The notes under the pieces are model-generated. The model was not told the DNA's origin and did no database searches. It saw only the letters and a list, made by a program, of their open reading frames with translations. Below, one piece after another: positions 1-13,000 of a DNA stretch of 64,000 nucleotides (position 1 is its first letter; the number at the start of each line of letters is the position of its first letter). The translations under genes were made by a program, and so were the position numbers. Origin of the DNA: Lactuca virosa (taxonomy: Eukaryota; Streptophyta; Magnoliopsida; Asterales; Asteraceae); the NCBI GenBank assembly GCA_928212115.1, contig CAKMRJ010004445.1, positions 84,719,908-84,783,907 on the forward strand, in the 5' to 3' direction.

Positions 1-420
1 GGTGTTTGGAGAGTATTTTGAGGTTGTTCGGAGGTTGGAAGGAGGTTGATATAAGGTGGTGATGGTGGTGAAGATGATGATCTTAAAGTGTGATGAAGAA
101 CTTGTGATTAAGATGGTTGATGGTGTTCTTCATTTAGCTTGTTGATCTTGATGTTCTTGAGGTATGCAGTGGCTTTGTTTGGTGATTGAGAGAGTTTGAT
201 GTTGCAGGGAATAAACAAAATAAGAATACAAAGCTCTAAAATCTCACTTTGACTCTCTTGTATTACATATACACAAACACACATTCACACCACATACATA
301 CTCTATAATAAATATATTATTGTAGCTTAAATGATGAAGAAAGGGGGAGTAGTAGCTGGGGTTTTTGCAAGTGGAATTTGCAAGTGGAAATAGGTAGTCG
401 TAGTAAATAGCTTTTACTTC
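1..420. other. Unassigned flank left of the first solo LTR
   Basis: I recognise no gene. The stretch is GA- and TG-rich on the plus strand, then has a short CA-rich run near 265-300. No long reading frame is present. It is the left target flank of the solo LTR starting at 426 and should be continuous with sequence after 9774. It could be a decayed LTR or an untranslated region. Confidence 0.3.
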
Positions 421-863
421 TCATTTGTCACACCCCCGGACCAGAACGGTGGAAACGTCCGGAGGCGGGTGACATCATTGTGCAGTATCATAACAATTGT
501 ATATAATTGAAACATAGCAAATTCAAACATCATACATCAATATAACAAGCTTACATTGTTTTACATCATGTTCATGTTCTCAAAATTTACACAAAAGAGA
601 CATCAACAAGCAAATTCCAAAATACAGCAAAATAATTCCTGACTCCGCGATCCATAACCTGCTTATTGATTTCCTGAGAATACAAGTCGTTTGAAAAGCG
701 TCAACATAAAAATATGTTGTGAGTTCATAAGCATTTTCGTATAAAACTTCGATGATAGTTTAGAAATCCATAAAATCCAATATTTTCTTATCAAAATAGT
801 TGTAATTCTTGTTTCAAATCGAGTATAGTTGCATGTGTATCTTAGATCATTGTTTTCGAAATC

Positions 864-901
<38 letters not shown>

Positions 902-939
902 ATATATATATATATATTATATTATATATATATATATTA
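864..939. repeat. (TA)n microsatellite
   Basis: A long TA run with a few TTA interruptions lies inside the first solo LTR. A short frame through it reads as alternating Y and I and is not a gene. Confidence 0.95.
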
Positions 940-1669
940 TTTTCCCCAGAAAACCCTATATTTTCTGATGTATAAAAATAGTAGCTTTGGTAAAAACATA
1001 ACACTTGTGTGGAAAAGGTCTCATTAAGGTAATCAAAACATAGTTGATTGTAAATCGAAGGTGAAATCAGTATAAATACATTTCTGATATATTCTAGTGA
1101 GTCATTATAACCATACTAATATGACGGAGTGCCTGTTATGACGTTCTTCAGGCGTCGGTTTTGTTTATGACATTTGTCACCCTAGACTGGCCGGTCTAGC
1201 TGTAGCGAACAGCGAAGGTGCGGGGTGTCAACCCCGTATAGATCTATTCACAAATTCCCGCTCCCCCTCCAGGAGACTCTGTTTATAACTCTTATAGGAC
1301 TTTAGGCGTACACTATTATATTTAAATACTAGGCGAATGACCGCGCGTTGCGTGGGATATACAAAAATATTTATATTAAAAATAACTAAATCATTGTTAT
1401 TAACAATTAAATAATAATTTCATAAAAAATATAAAAAATGATTTTTAGTATTGTTATTATGTTGAACTATATTATAAGAGATAAGGTTGAAACTTTAAGT
1501 TGTTTTGCATATACAAAGTTATATGATTAAAATAGAAAAAAAATTAATTTTTAAAAATAAATAAATCGTTAGTTTTATCTATTAAATAATAATTTCATAT
1601 TAAATTAAAACGTTTATATTAAATATTATCATTATGTAGAAAATACGATAATAGAGACATCTTTTTATC

Positions 1670-4600
1670 TGTGACAACCCGAAATTTTCATTCGTACAAA
1701 CTCTAAAGTCAATCACTTCAATTAAAAGTCAATTACATTTTTAATGATAGTTAGCCAATTTAAAAAGTCCGTTTGAGTGTTTTTAGTATTTATTCTTCAA
1801 ATGAACGGATGAAAGGAAGTACTGTCTCGAGTCTTGGAGTTGCAAAAACCGCACATACCACCCTAATAAGGAGTTCACGGCCAAACTTTTAGAGTTTAGG
1901 CCGTAAACTCCCTTGTGGCCGTGAACTCATGGCTTATACATGAGTTTACTCCCCAAACTCCTCATTTCTCACTTCCTCCCTCAAGTTTACTCCCCATTCT
2001 CTCTCAACTATCATCCCATTCTTCACCCGATCTTTCGAAAAAGTAAGTATTTCTCGACTTGATTTGTTGTTATAACCTAACATCTAGTAGTTATACATCA
2101 TTTCATCCATTCATTCTTGCTTTTCATCTAGATCTTCAAGTGTTCTTCAAAACACCAAGAACACACACTAGTGTTCTTGGACCTTAAACACCCAATCAAG
2201 CTTCTATCTTGTAAGTACACTTGCCCTAGCTTCTTATGTGCCTAATAGGAACTCGTTTACATTTGAAAATCATCGAGAATCACATGATCAATGGATTTTA
2301 CGGCCAAGGGATGTTCTTGGGCCGTAAACTCCTCTAAATGAGGATAAATGGACCTTAGTCCCTTCCTAAGCCTTGGATGTTAGCCTTGATCCTTCCTAGA
2401 AGTGTTTAAGACCTTAAACAACAATCAAAACATGTTCCCATAAGAGTTTACGGCCGTAAACACATAAGGATATGGTCCTTAGGCCGTAAACTCTACAAGG
2501 TGGTGTTTGATGCCCCTAAAACCTTCTAATGCTTGGACAAGAGGCTAGAAACTTGCATGCATGAACTAGGAACCACAAAACACGAAAAGGACGAAGTGGC
2601 CAAGAGTTTACGGCCGTAAACTCTAGGGTTTACGACCGTAAACTCCCAAGGAGTGGTCGAAGGACCGCAAACTCCAAAGGAGTGACACTCGAGCCCTAAC
2701 CACTTTCTAAGCCTTTGATTCAACCCTAGGACACTTCTTTGTGAAGCATGAGACCTTAAAACACACACAAATGCACCATTCCATGAGTTTACGCCGCCTA
2801 AACTCATGGGGGAAGTGGTCCAGAAACCGTAAACACACATAGGGGCTACCATTTGAGGTGTAAACTCCGTAAAGAGGCCATACTCTCCTTAGATGCAACC
2901 CTTACACTCCTAGCACTTGAAACAAAGTGTTTTCATGCATTAGAGTGTCCTTACTTGCTTAATTAGTGATTAAATAACTAATTAGATACATTTATGTATC
3001 ACTACATGTTACATAGGATCCGAGTGTGTGTTCAAGTCCTCACTTGACACCTAGCATCCTACCCGACACTTCCATCAAATCCACTCACTACATGTGAGTT
3101 CATACCCCTAAATCAACTTTTTTAAATGATTTTAAATGCTTTTATGGGGGGAATACAAGTTGAACTGTTATAGTTGTTGTATCAATCACATGTGATTGAT
3201 AACTAGAACAAACTACAAGATTACTACTGCTTTTAGATTTCTATCAAACCTTGGATTTTCAAAGTATATCAAACCTTTTTAATAAACATTTTAAATGCTA
3301 AAACTGTTTTCTACTCTTTTGAACTTGCTTTATTTTCAAACCCATATCCATACTAATATATTTATATAAGTAAGACTTGAAGGACTTAGGACTGATAGCT
3401 CACCTTATTTCCTGTTCCTTGTTTGGTTGTGGACTTAGGGTATTCTGTTATTTGTCCGACTGTCGTTGAATTCTTAGTTATATATCATATTTTTATGTTG
3501 GATATAAACGTCTTCACTTCAGTTCAGTACCTTTGTGTAACAAGGCATGCAACCAACATTACTATTTAACTATAATAGGTATAGTTAAGGATTATTGCTC
3601 ATTACTACTATCACAATGACACCTACCAGAGTCAGTACAGTTATGAGTCAATACATGTTAAATACTAAAAAAAGAGAACACTATATAAGAGAACACTCTA
3701 TACATTATACCAGAAGATACATTATACAATATACAAGAGAATATACTATAATTAGAATGTGACATACTACTTCTCGATACGACACTTCATTGTGCTATCA
3801 CCGTGTAACCAGAGTCCCCTGGAGGGAGGGCGGACATTATGTGTATAGATCTATACTGGACAGACACTCCCACATCTCGACTGCTAGCTACAGTCCGAGC
3901 CGACTAGGCCAGGGGTGACAAAATGTCACCATACTATGCGTGACCTGGAGGGTCATCAGTTATTCGATCGTCAATCAGCATGGTTACATACGAGTTTACA
4001 CTCAGACCTTTAATTAACACATTAAAGAATTAAAGGCAAAACAGACTCCCCGAGGTGTATTGTACATCTAATACTACCTGGAGTCTGTATTTTATTACAT
4101 TTAGCCGGCAGTGACACTGCTGGGGTAAAACATTATTTTCCCATTACTTTACATAAATGAAGTCTAAAACTATATTTCATACCAATAGTTTCACTGCGAA
4201 AAACTTTTACATTTCAAAGGAACAAATATACAAACAATCGGGTCTTGGTAGAGGACTACTTTTTACTGGAAAATATAGGATTTTCTAGGGAGCATACTAT
4301 TTTCGAACATTGAAACCAGTTATTACACCACATTGTTGTAACCATTTTTATACAAGCAATGACACTAAATACTTATGAACTCACCAGCTTTATGCTGATA
4401 AACTCTTTCAAAATAACTTGTATTCTTAGGTCATCAGTAGACAGGTACAAATGCAGCTTTTGAGAAGATGGAGCATATACAAGACTCCTACTTATTTTTG
4501 ATTATACTTTTGGTGTCTAACAAACTGTACAGAACACGCTTGTATTACAATTATTATATTAATGCAATAGATGTTGTTGCTTGTCTTTACTATTATTCAT

Positions 4601-4671
4601 TGTTATGATACTGTACATGACGTCCTCCACCCCAGAACGTATTCCGCTGTTCTCGGTTTTGGGGTGTGACA
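1670..4671 (+). mobile_element. Nested solo LTR, Ty3/Gypsy, plus orientation
   Basis: The LTR starts TGTGACAACCCGAAATTTTC and ends GGTTTTGGGGTGTGACA. It is flanked by the exact 5-bp duplication TTATC (1665-1669 and 4672-4676). There is no primer-binding site, coding domain or second LTR, so it is a solo LTR of about 3.0 kb. The first kilobase repeats a palindrome built on TTTACGGCCGTAAA. The surrounding AT-rich sequence continues across the insertion: a GATAATAGAGACAT-like unit lies just left of it and recurs near 4708 and 4790. The insertion therefore entered a short tandem array. Confidence 0.9.
1890..2880. repeat. Array of TTTACGGCCGTAAA palindromes in the solo LTR
   Basis: The palindrome GAGTTTACGGCCGTAAACTC, whole or as a half site, recurs at about 1893-1925, 2298-2330, 2449-2500, 2604-2660 and 2787-2870. 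Some copies are perfect (near 2604) and others have decayed. The array lies in the U3-like part of the LTR. Its function is unknown. It may be a regulatory array or a structure-forming repeat. Confidence 0.7.
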
Positions 4672-4849
4672 TTATCTATCTTAAATTTTATCATTGTGTA
4701 CAACATATGATAATAGAGACAACTTTTTATCTTAAATAGTAAAAAAAATGTTTTGTATCATAAATATTACAATAATTATGTAGAACATATGATAATAGTG
4801 ACGTCTTTTATAAGGTTAAAACTTTAAATTGTATTACATACAGGGTTGT

Positions 4850-7300
4850 AAAACTTGGCTAACACAACCAAATACTCGGCATGTTACTTAAAACTCGGTC
4901 TCCAATGGAAGTGAGTTTGCCTAACTCAGCCAGAAGACACTCGGATCCTTATTAAACTCAATCCAAATCTAAAAGATACGGTACAAAATCATTTTCGAAA
5001 TTCTGAAATTTAATTGGTCACTTATCGACAAAGACAATCTCACCAAAGAATACACTCAATGTCCTACAAAGTTAGATGCAAGGAAGATCTCATGGCTTAG
5101 TCCCTTTAAAATATTTCACAATATTTCCTATATATAGAGGAGAATACATTCTCTTGTTTACTCTCACGATCAATGTGGGATGATGACATTTTAATTAAAC
5201 TAATTTCTTTATTTGCCAATAATTTCATTTTGTTAAATAAAATATTAAATAATAAAAATAAAACGTTACCTAGAAAATTTATTGTTCAATAGTTCCATTT
5301 TTCATTAATCTCGTAAGTTGCTATAAAAAATCAAGTTTTTATTGAATAACTTTTTGTTAAACCCTAAAATCATAAATTCAGTTAGGTACTTAATATAGAA
5401 AGTTTGTTTATATATATTTTCATGATTCAAAATGTCATTATAAAATGAATTCATTTATAAAATATAATCGAGTATATATTCGTGCTTTTAATCAAAGTGA
5501 TTTTTCAAACAATTATAATTTTATGTTTAGGTAGATCTTTTTTATATTTATATAACATTATGTAACTTATAATATTGTTATAAACAATTTGAATAATCAT
5601 GGGAGTTTCAAATGTATGTGGTGAAAGGAAAATGCTTCATTTATCGGTCCAAATTGATCAAACTCGGACCGATTCAGTTTAATATACCAAACTACATAAC
5701 ATTTTTTCTATTGAAACCCGGTTTGTATATATTTTGTGTTTTTGAATCAAATTTATTTTTCAAACAATTATAATTTTATGTTTAGGTAACTCATTGATAA
5801 TATTATTAGAAACAATTTGAAAAATCATGGGAGTTTCAAATGTATGTGCTGAAAGGAAAATGCTTCCTTTATCGGTCCAAATTGATCAAACTCAGACCGA
5901 TTCAACTCAATATACCAAACTACATAACGGTTTTTCAACTGAAACTCTGTTTGAACCTAAAAAAATCTTGTTCAAAACCATTTTCGGGATTCTAAAACTT
6001 AAATGGAAAGTTGCCAATAAAGACAATCTCACCAAAGAATACCCTCAACATCCTAAAAAGGTAGGCATAAGGAAGTTCTCATGGTTTGGTCCCTTTGAAA
6101 CATTTCACAACCTTTCCTATTTATAGAAGATGAAACGTTCTCTTGTTTACTCTCACCATCGATGTGAGATGAAGACATTGTAATAAAACACGCTTTCTTG
6201 TTAATAAAACATTATTCAACTTATTTAGTAAAACACCCTTTCTCTTGTTTACCCTTTCTTTATTGTTCAATAGTTCCATTTTTCTATAATCTCGTAAGTT
6301 GCTATCCAAAAAAGTAAGTTCTTATTGAATAACTTTTTTGTTCAATTCAAAAATCATAAATTCAGTTAGGTACTTAATATAGAAAGCTTATTTATATGTA
6401 TTTTCAAAATTCAAAAGTTCATTATAAAAAGAATTCATTTATAAAATATAATATGCGTATATATTTCGTGCTTTTGATCAAATCGAATTTTCAAACAATT
6501 ATAATTTTATTTTAGGTAGATGTTTTTTTATATTTTATATACATTATGTAATTTTTTAAAATATCATTGGAAAACAATTTGAAAAAATCATGGGAGTTTC
6601 AAATGTATGTAGTGAAAGGAAAATGCTTCTTTTATGGTCCAAATAGATCAAACTCGGACCGATTCAACTAAATATACCAAACTACATATTTTTTTTTCTA
6701 GTGAAACCCGGTTTGTATATATTTCGTGCTTTTGAATCAAAGTGATTTTTCAAACAGTTATAATTTTAGGTTTAGGTAGATGCTTTTTTATATTTATATA
6801 AAATTATGTAACTTATTTATAATATTATTATAAATAATTTGAAAAATCATGGGAGTTTCAAATGTTTGTTGTGAAAGGAAAATGATTCCTTTATCGGTCC
6901 AAATTGATCCAGCTCCGGTTCAACTCAATATACCCAACTACATAATTTTTTTTCTAACTGAAACACAGTTTAAACCTGAAAAAATTCGGTTCAAAACCAA
7001 TTTTGGAATTCTAAAAGTTAACTGGACACTTGCCAATATAGACAATCTCACCAAATAATACCTTCAAAATCCTACAAAGGTAAGCATGAGGAAGTTCTCA
7101 TGGTTTGGTCCATTTGAAGCATTTCACAACCTTTCCTATTTATAGAAGAGGAAACATTCTCTTGTTTACTCTCACCATCGATGTGGGATGAAGACATTGT
7201 AATAAAACACCCTTTCTTGTTTATAGAACATTATTTAACTTATTTATAATATTATTGTAAAGAAATTGCAAAGTCATGGGAGTTTCAAATGAATGTGGTG
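4850..7300. repeat. Three diverged tandem units of about 1 kb
   Basis: A marker, CTCTTGTTTACTCTCAC, recurs at about 5153, 6141 and 7158. A second marker, GGGAGTTTCAAATG, recurs at about 5600, 5829, 6592, 6851 and 7278. The period is therefore close to 1.0 kb, with a smaller duplication of about 230-260 bp inside each unit. Short frames at 5827-6126 and 6849-7058 are alignable copies of one another and are broken. They are explained by the repeat and are not evidence of a gene. Each unit ends in a TATTTATAGAA-like stretch followed by CACCATCGATGTG. Confidence 0.75.
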
Positions 7301-9017
7301 AAAGGAAGTTAAAAAAGGGGGTTTCAAATGCATGAGATTCAAGAAAAAATGCTAGCTTTATAAGTATGTATGAAAAGCACTGTGAAGATTTGTCTTACTA
7401 GAATACTAACCGACTTTTGAGCAAATCGTGAAAACCATTATTTACTAAATAAATAATAATATTTGTAGTCGTTGACTTGATAGTTCGTTTAGTTTCGTTT
7501 CGTGTCGTTAGTTAAAAATAATCCGCCTTGTATACTTATCAATCGACCCAATATTAGCGAAGTCGCCAAATTGGCTCTTCCCTTTATAAATTACTAAGTG
7601 AGGCCCCATTTGTCGGAAGGTGTCAAGTTATGATTTGTGTAAAACTATGACTTGTGTGAAGTTATGACAACAGCTTTATGACATGCAAATTTTTCTGTCA
7701 CAAAGGCTCAATTTGTATATTTTCTTCCTGTAAATATTAATATCAAATATTTATGAAATACTCCCTAATAGTTTGCAAAAAGTCATTTATAGGGCATAAG
7801 GTTCCAAACTTTGAAGATCCAAGCAATAGTGTCAACTTATAAGTCCATTCAATACCTCTTTATCTCTAGATATGGAGATATGAGATAAGGGGGTATAAAT
7901 GGACACATCCAAAAACCTTGGGAGATCCTTCTTGTACACAAAGTATTCTCTATGTTGTGGTTTTGTAAACATTTTTCAGATTTTCTCATGTTCATGAAAT
8001 TTTATAATAAAAAAATAATATTTCAACACACCCACTAAACATACAAATACATGCAATTATCCAAGGATTTAGATAAGATTTGACTTGCATTCTCCCCCAA
8101 AATAATAAAAACTTAGAAAAAGGTGGGGTATGAAGCTCACCTTGATTAGCTTGCTGGGTGATTTGAGGAGATGTGAAGAAGTTTCCAAGCTCCAATACTT
8201 GGAAGGATCTTTAATCTTTAGAATATTCTAAGAATAAATTTATGTGTAAATATAATGAAATCTTAGGAATAATGTGGAGAATTATTATTCAAAGAAGATA
8301 AAATACTTACAATAAGAAATCTGGAAATTTTCTGTGGAGGAGATGAAACTTGAAGCTTGAATAAGTGGAGTGCACCCTTAGGAGTTTTCTGGAAGTGAGA
8401 AATGAGAAGTGGAACTTGGGGAGGAAGGTTAACGTATCTAAAGGGGAGGATAAGGGAGTGACCTGACACTTGCATGGAGGGCTGGTGGGTAAAGCTTAAT
8501 TTCTTTGGATAATTCATGTTTTACTGAGATTTGCATGGGAAATGAGGGATTTGCATAACATCATAAAGTCAAACCCCTCTACTTCTTAAAAATCTCTTTA
8601 AAAATCTTGGGTATTATTTTATATAAATATGTTTAAAATAATTAATTTTGGCATAAAATAGGGGTTTAAGGGGTCTAAGATATGAAAAATAAGAGTTTGG
8701 AGGTATTCCCGACTTCAAAATGCCTTAAAATGATAAAAAGGTCCGTAAATGTTGAAAATCCGAAGCTTAGGGCGAATTCCGGAGTCATTTTTCAAGGGTT
8801 CGGAGTCAACAGACAATTTCCGAAGCTCTACTCAATTCCGGAGAATATTCTCAGATCCGAAGACTCATGCGAAGTCCGGAGGTCCGGACTGAGGTGCGAA
8901 GTGGGCGCTGTTACGGAGAAGCGAGGAGATCTGAAGCAAGCATTAACCCTTCCGGTGTATGCGAGATCCGAAGCATGGGTAGTTCCGAAGCAATTCCTCT
9001 TTGTTCCTTAGAAGGTG

Positions 9018-9108
9018 TCCGGACTAAGAGGGTTCCGGCCAAGAGGTTCAGGACCAAGAGGGTTCCGGACCAAAAGGTTCAGGACCAAGAGGGTTCCGGA
9101 CAAGAGGG
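9018..9108. repeat. Minisatellite of TTCCGGACCAAGAGG-like units
   Basis: Units of about 15 bp alternate between GGTTCCGGACCAAGA and GGTTCAGGACCAAGA forms, giving a 30-bp higher-order period over about three rounds. The array lies in the first solo LTR just before a second 30-bp minisatellite. Confidence 0.7.
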
Positions 9109-9164
9109 TCCTTTTGGGTTTTTCTCCTTCGGTTTTGGGCTGTTTTCGACTGAGGAAGGTACAT

Positions 9165-9440
9165 AGAGAGGTCTGGGAGATATTTCACATACTTGGAGAG
9201 ATTTAGAAGAGATTTCACATACTTGGAGAGATTTAGGAGAGATTTTACATACTTGGAGAGATTTAGGAGAGACTACATATTCTTGGAGAGATTTGGGAGA
9301 GATTTCACATACTTGGAGAGATTTGGGAGAGATTACATATTCTTGGAGAGATTTGGAAGAGATTTCACATACTTGGAGAGATTTGGGAGAGATTTCACAT
9401 ACTCTTGGAGAGATTTGGGAGAGATTGAGATATCATGGGA
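9165..9440. repeat. 30-bp minisatellite in the first solo LTR
   Basis: About eight copies of a unit built on ACTTGGAGAGATTTGGGAGA are present, alternating TTTCACAT and CTACATATT variants. The period is 30 bp, so one frame stays open and reads as a 10-residue repeat (LERFGRDFTY). Because the array sits in an LTR of a dead element, that frame is most simply a by-product of the period. Confidence 0.85.
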
Positions 9441-9774
9441 GAGATTGAGAGAGACTTTGCCGGGAGCCCTTATTAATGTTTTTCTTCGTAGAGCAAGGAC
9501 TTTAGACTTAGTTACATCCCATTTTGAGTGACATACACCCCCGAAGGGTACTTATTAGTACATTATAGAATTGTTACTTCCCTAAATCAGATTAGGGTTT
9601 TAAATTTTGAACGTTTGGGACTTTCAAGTGTTACTTTGCATTAGGATTTATAGTTGTACATTAGTAAACATAAAGAAATCCCTAACATATAACACTAGTT
9701 GAGTTGACTAGATTGACTTGTTGACCTTGACTTGACTTTGACTTGACCAGAAGGTTGTCGGTTGTCACATCATT

Positions 9775-9873
9775 TTCTTCTTTTTCTTCCTTTTTGACTT
9801 TGTTACCCAAATCATAGACAAAGACACACACACACACATACACACACACACACACACACATATATATAATATA

Positions 9874-9921
<48 letters not shown>

Positions 9922-10000
9922 CAACGGCTCAGTCGCACAGCTAAATTTTCTTGTCTATGTGTTTTCCGTCATTCACGTATTTTCGTATTTTCCATTTGAT
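9775..10000. repeat. (CA)n(TA)n microsatellite and flank
   Basis: A CA run at about 9823-9860 passes directly into a TA run ending near 9920. This is the right target flank of the first solo LTR. I see no gene in it. Confidence 0.9.
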
Positions 10001-13000
10001 CACGAATTCATGCAACCTGAAATAACTGATAATATTTGTTAGATAACGTAAAAATAGTTCGTCTTATTTCAATGATGGTCACATACAAAAATATTTGTCA
10101 ACACAATGACATGAATATCCCAGAAATGATTCCTTCTCCTAAAGGAAATGAATTGGACATGGTCAAAAGCCTTGATCATAAGGGTGAGGCCAAATCTCAT
10201 ATTGTTCCATGTACCATTCCCCATGAGCCTGTGTTTCTGTTGCCAAAGAAAGGGACATTGGAAGCGAAGCTGCCCAGACTACCTGAGAACTTTGGTCATG
10301 TATGGTTCTGCTTCAGGTAAGTCACTATCTAACTCTGTTAAGTTCCAAATTGTTGACTCTTAATACATGATGTGACAAGGTTGGATTTTTGATGTTTTTT
10401 AGGATCAAGTGAAAGGAAGAAGCTTAAAAGAATAGTATGCTGAATCTGATCGCGAAGATGGATTTCCATCGCATGGTTCGAAGATCGGATTTTTGAGCTG
10501 CTGCTTGGGAGTTATGATAGATTGCTAGGAAATATGTAATAACATAGTTTCAGTTGTAACTCTATTGTAAGGAAAAGTTTTTCCGCACTTTATGAATATA
10601 TAAAATTGTTTTATTTTATGTCATATCTCCTTACAATGACATTTATGAGAATTGATGTTTGTATGTTTCTCTTATTAGCAATATGAATCTGATTCTTTAA
10701 TCTGTGGTAGTGACAAATTTTACCAAATAAGGAAAGATTCTCATCACCCAAGTTTCAGTTGGATAGAAACTTGGAATCATGCAACTTGTATTGTGTGATG
10801 AATGAGAATTTTCATCTTTGGGAAATTAAGACTAATTTCTTGTTCACTTGTATATGTGAGTCAAGTGAAGGACTAGGGGGATCGGGTACACTTGGTTGTG
10901 CGCTGGTCAGGTCCACAACAAGGAATGATAAGATTATTCGTTATGATTTACTAAAAGTTTAGTAAATATGGTTATACTTAGAAGATTAAGTATAATTCTG
11001 AATCATTGAAAAAGTTTCAATGTTTAGCAGAACGAATAAAAAGAATCAAATTAGGCAGAAAGATAAAAGTTTCTACAATCTGAAAAGATGGGAGAGTACT
11101 TAAGTATCGTGTTTTATGATCATCTTAATGATTATGAAACCATATCTCAATTGATCCTCTAAGTACATCTTAGGTCATTTGTATGGCTAAGAAGGGGAAT
11201 CGTGAATTGTTGAAATGGTTAAAATCAAGAAGATTAATCATACTTCGTTCCAAACTCGAATCTTAGAGTCATACTCCAAGATTGAGCCTTGAGTGACATA
11301 ATCTTAAGATAGGTATAAAACACTTGTCAAATGTAAAGTAAAATGTTTTCTTACTCTTGTATATTTGAAATTGGTAAGTTGTGATGTTTTGGATAAAACA
11401 AAGACCAACTAAGACCAATTGTGTGAAGTGTTTGTCTTGATAAGAATCCATACTAGCTCTTGAATATTTGTTTTGTCAAGGATTTCTTGACAAAGAGAAT
11501 CTTATATGTCAAGTGGTCAGTGGGAGTCTTAAATATCTTGAAAAGCTTTCAAGAACTAATCAAGAAAAAAACCTGCTTGTTATCACTAGCACACGACTTG
11601 AGGTTTGTAACCTATCGTGTTGACATATTCTTATTTTTTTTGCCATTACAGTTGGTTGACTATGCTTTTGAGTTCTATGAGTTCTCAATTGTTTGCATAA
11701 CAACCTGGAGGCATTGGTGGGCCCTTGAGCTGCCAGGAGGCAAGAAATTAAGATTAAGCAAATTTAGTTCATATGAATTTGGATTTGTCACTAACCTTAT
11801 CTTGTGATTATGGTTATGACAAATTTACATGGATAGGAACACATACATCATAAAAATCTAAGTGTCATAAGGTTTCTCTCCGATTCATGAAAATGATGGT
11901 GAGGAAACGCTTTCACTAAGCAGATTTTAAGTAGATAGCAATTGTGATATTTGCATTCTCAAAGTCGTTAGTGGAGTGTGTGTGGTTAACCGACACACTA
12001 ACATGGACTTGTAAGAATGGTAAAAGGTCTAAACTTTATGATTACGATATCCCTCTTCATAATTGTTTAGACACACATGTGAGCTATCTAAGGAAAAATG
12101 TATGATTTTGATAAAGTCTTATCAAAGCATCTCGTATTAGAAATCTAAACTTTGGTAAGAAAGTCAATAAAGTATTAATTTCTAGAAGTCCAGCTGATTT
12201 CTGGATACATGTCAAAGCTAGTGGGAGCATAAGTGTTATGCTAATAATTATCATGTTAGTGGGAGCATGATTATTATGTTAAATGTTGCTAGTCAGCAAT
12301 ATTAATTATTGAAAACAAAAGTTTCAATTCGCTTTGAAAAGTTGTTTTGCTATTATTAAGGGAGAGGATTTTATACTTCATTCCAATTCTAGAAGCTTAG
12401 ATTGAGATTTTAATCAACTTTAGTCAAAGATATTAAGAGGGAAAAAGGACCAGAACTGTATATGAATAAAATGAATAAACAATTGTCGAGGACACTCTGA
12501 GGATTTCCAAAGATTGGTTGCTCATGGATAGTTGGAAGTATGGTGTTAATTTTGAAAGGACCATATTGACATATTCTGAAAAGAGGCAAACCTTGTTCAG
12601 AAGTGATAGTCAAAATGAGAATATGGAAATGTTTCCATGGGTGGAAGTTATACATTAAATATGTGTAAGATTAGAGAACTTAATGCAAGAAGGATGTTCA
12701 AAGGAATGTACTTCGAATGTGAGACTTCGGTTCCATGGAATTTCTCTCCATTGGAATACTTTGTAATGTCTGTTGCCAAGTCTCTGAGACTTTTGTGCAT
12801 AGTCATTACAAGAGGATCATTGCATATAAGTTTAGAATCTGACAGATTATAGTAAATGACAAGAATTTGGTATTCTTACATTTACGATAAGGATTTGGAT
12901 TTGTGAAATAAGCATCATTGAATTATTGTCAATTGATCTATTTCACAAAGGAAGGACCATAGCTAAGCATAGTGTGCATGCTTGGAGCATGGCATAACTA

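Larger units (their letters stand above)
1313..8030. mobile_element. Unclassified insertion block within the first solo LTR
   Basis: Between about 1313 and 7.3-8.0 kb the sequence no longer matches the LTR. It is AT-rich. Near its left edge (1346-1362) is a GC-rich palindromic motif, CCGCGCGTTGCGTGG, of a kind often seen close to the 5' ends of plant Helitrons. I could not identify a TC start or a CTRR hairpin end, so the class is unproven. The block holds the 1670-4671 solo LTR and three approximately 1-kb tandem units. Without the nested LTR it is roughly 3.7 kb. The right boundary is uncertain by several hundred bases. Confidence 0.45.
426..9769 (-). mobile_element. Solo LTR, Ty3/Gypsy chromovirus type, interrupted by later insertions
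   Basis: The stretch begins TGTCACACCCCC and ends GGTTGTCACA, the termini of the Gypsy D LTRs at 26441 and 35208. It is flanked by the 5-bp duplication TCATT (421-425 and 9770-9774). The start resembles the D LTR up to about 1310. Resemblance returns near 8091 (ATTCTCCCCCAA) and continues to the end. Removing the intervening block leaves about 2.6 kb, close to the 2556-bp D LTR. No internal domain or second LTR exists between the duplications, so this is a solo LTR left by LTR-LTR recombination. Orientation is minus because D, with the same polarity, codes on the minus strand. Confidence 0.85.

Noticed and set aside
809..1027. 72-codon frame with alternating Y and I
   Set aside because: It is translated (TA)n microsatellite within a solo LTR.
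5827..7058. Two similar short proteins (5827-6126, 6849-7058)
   Set aside because: They are copies within the 1-kb tandem repeat, each truncated at different points, with no known domain.
9193..9531. 112-codon repeat protein (LERFGRDFTY units)
   Set aside because: The frame is open because the DNA period is 30 bp. It is in an LTR of a dead element, without a sensible start context or a known homologue.
11460..11807. 115-codon frame in the degenerate Copia region
   Set aside because: It has no recognisable domain, lies in non-coding remnant sequence and has biased, low-complexity text.
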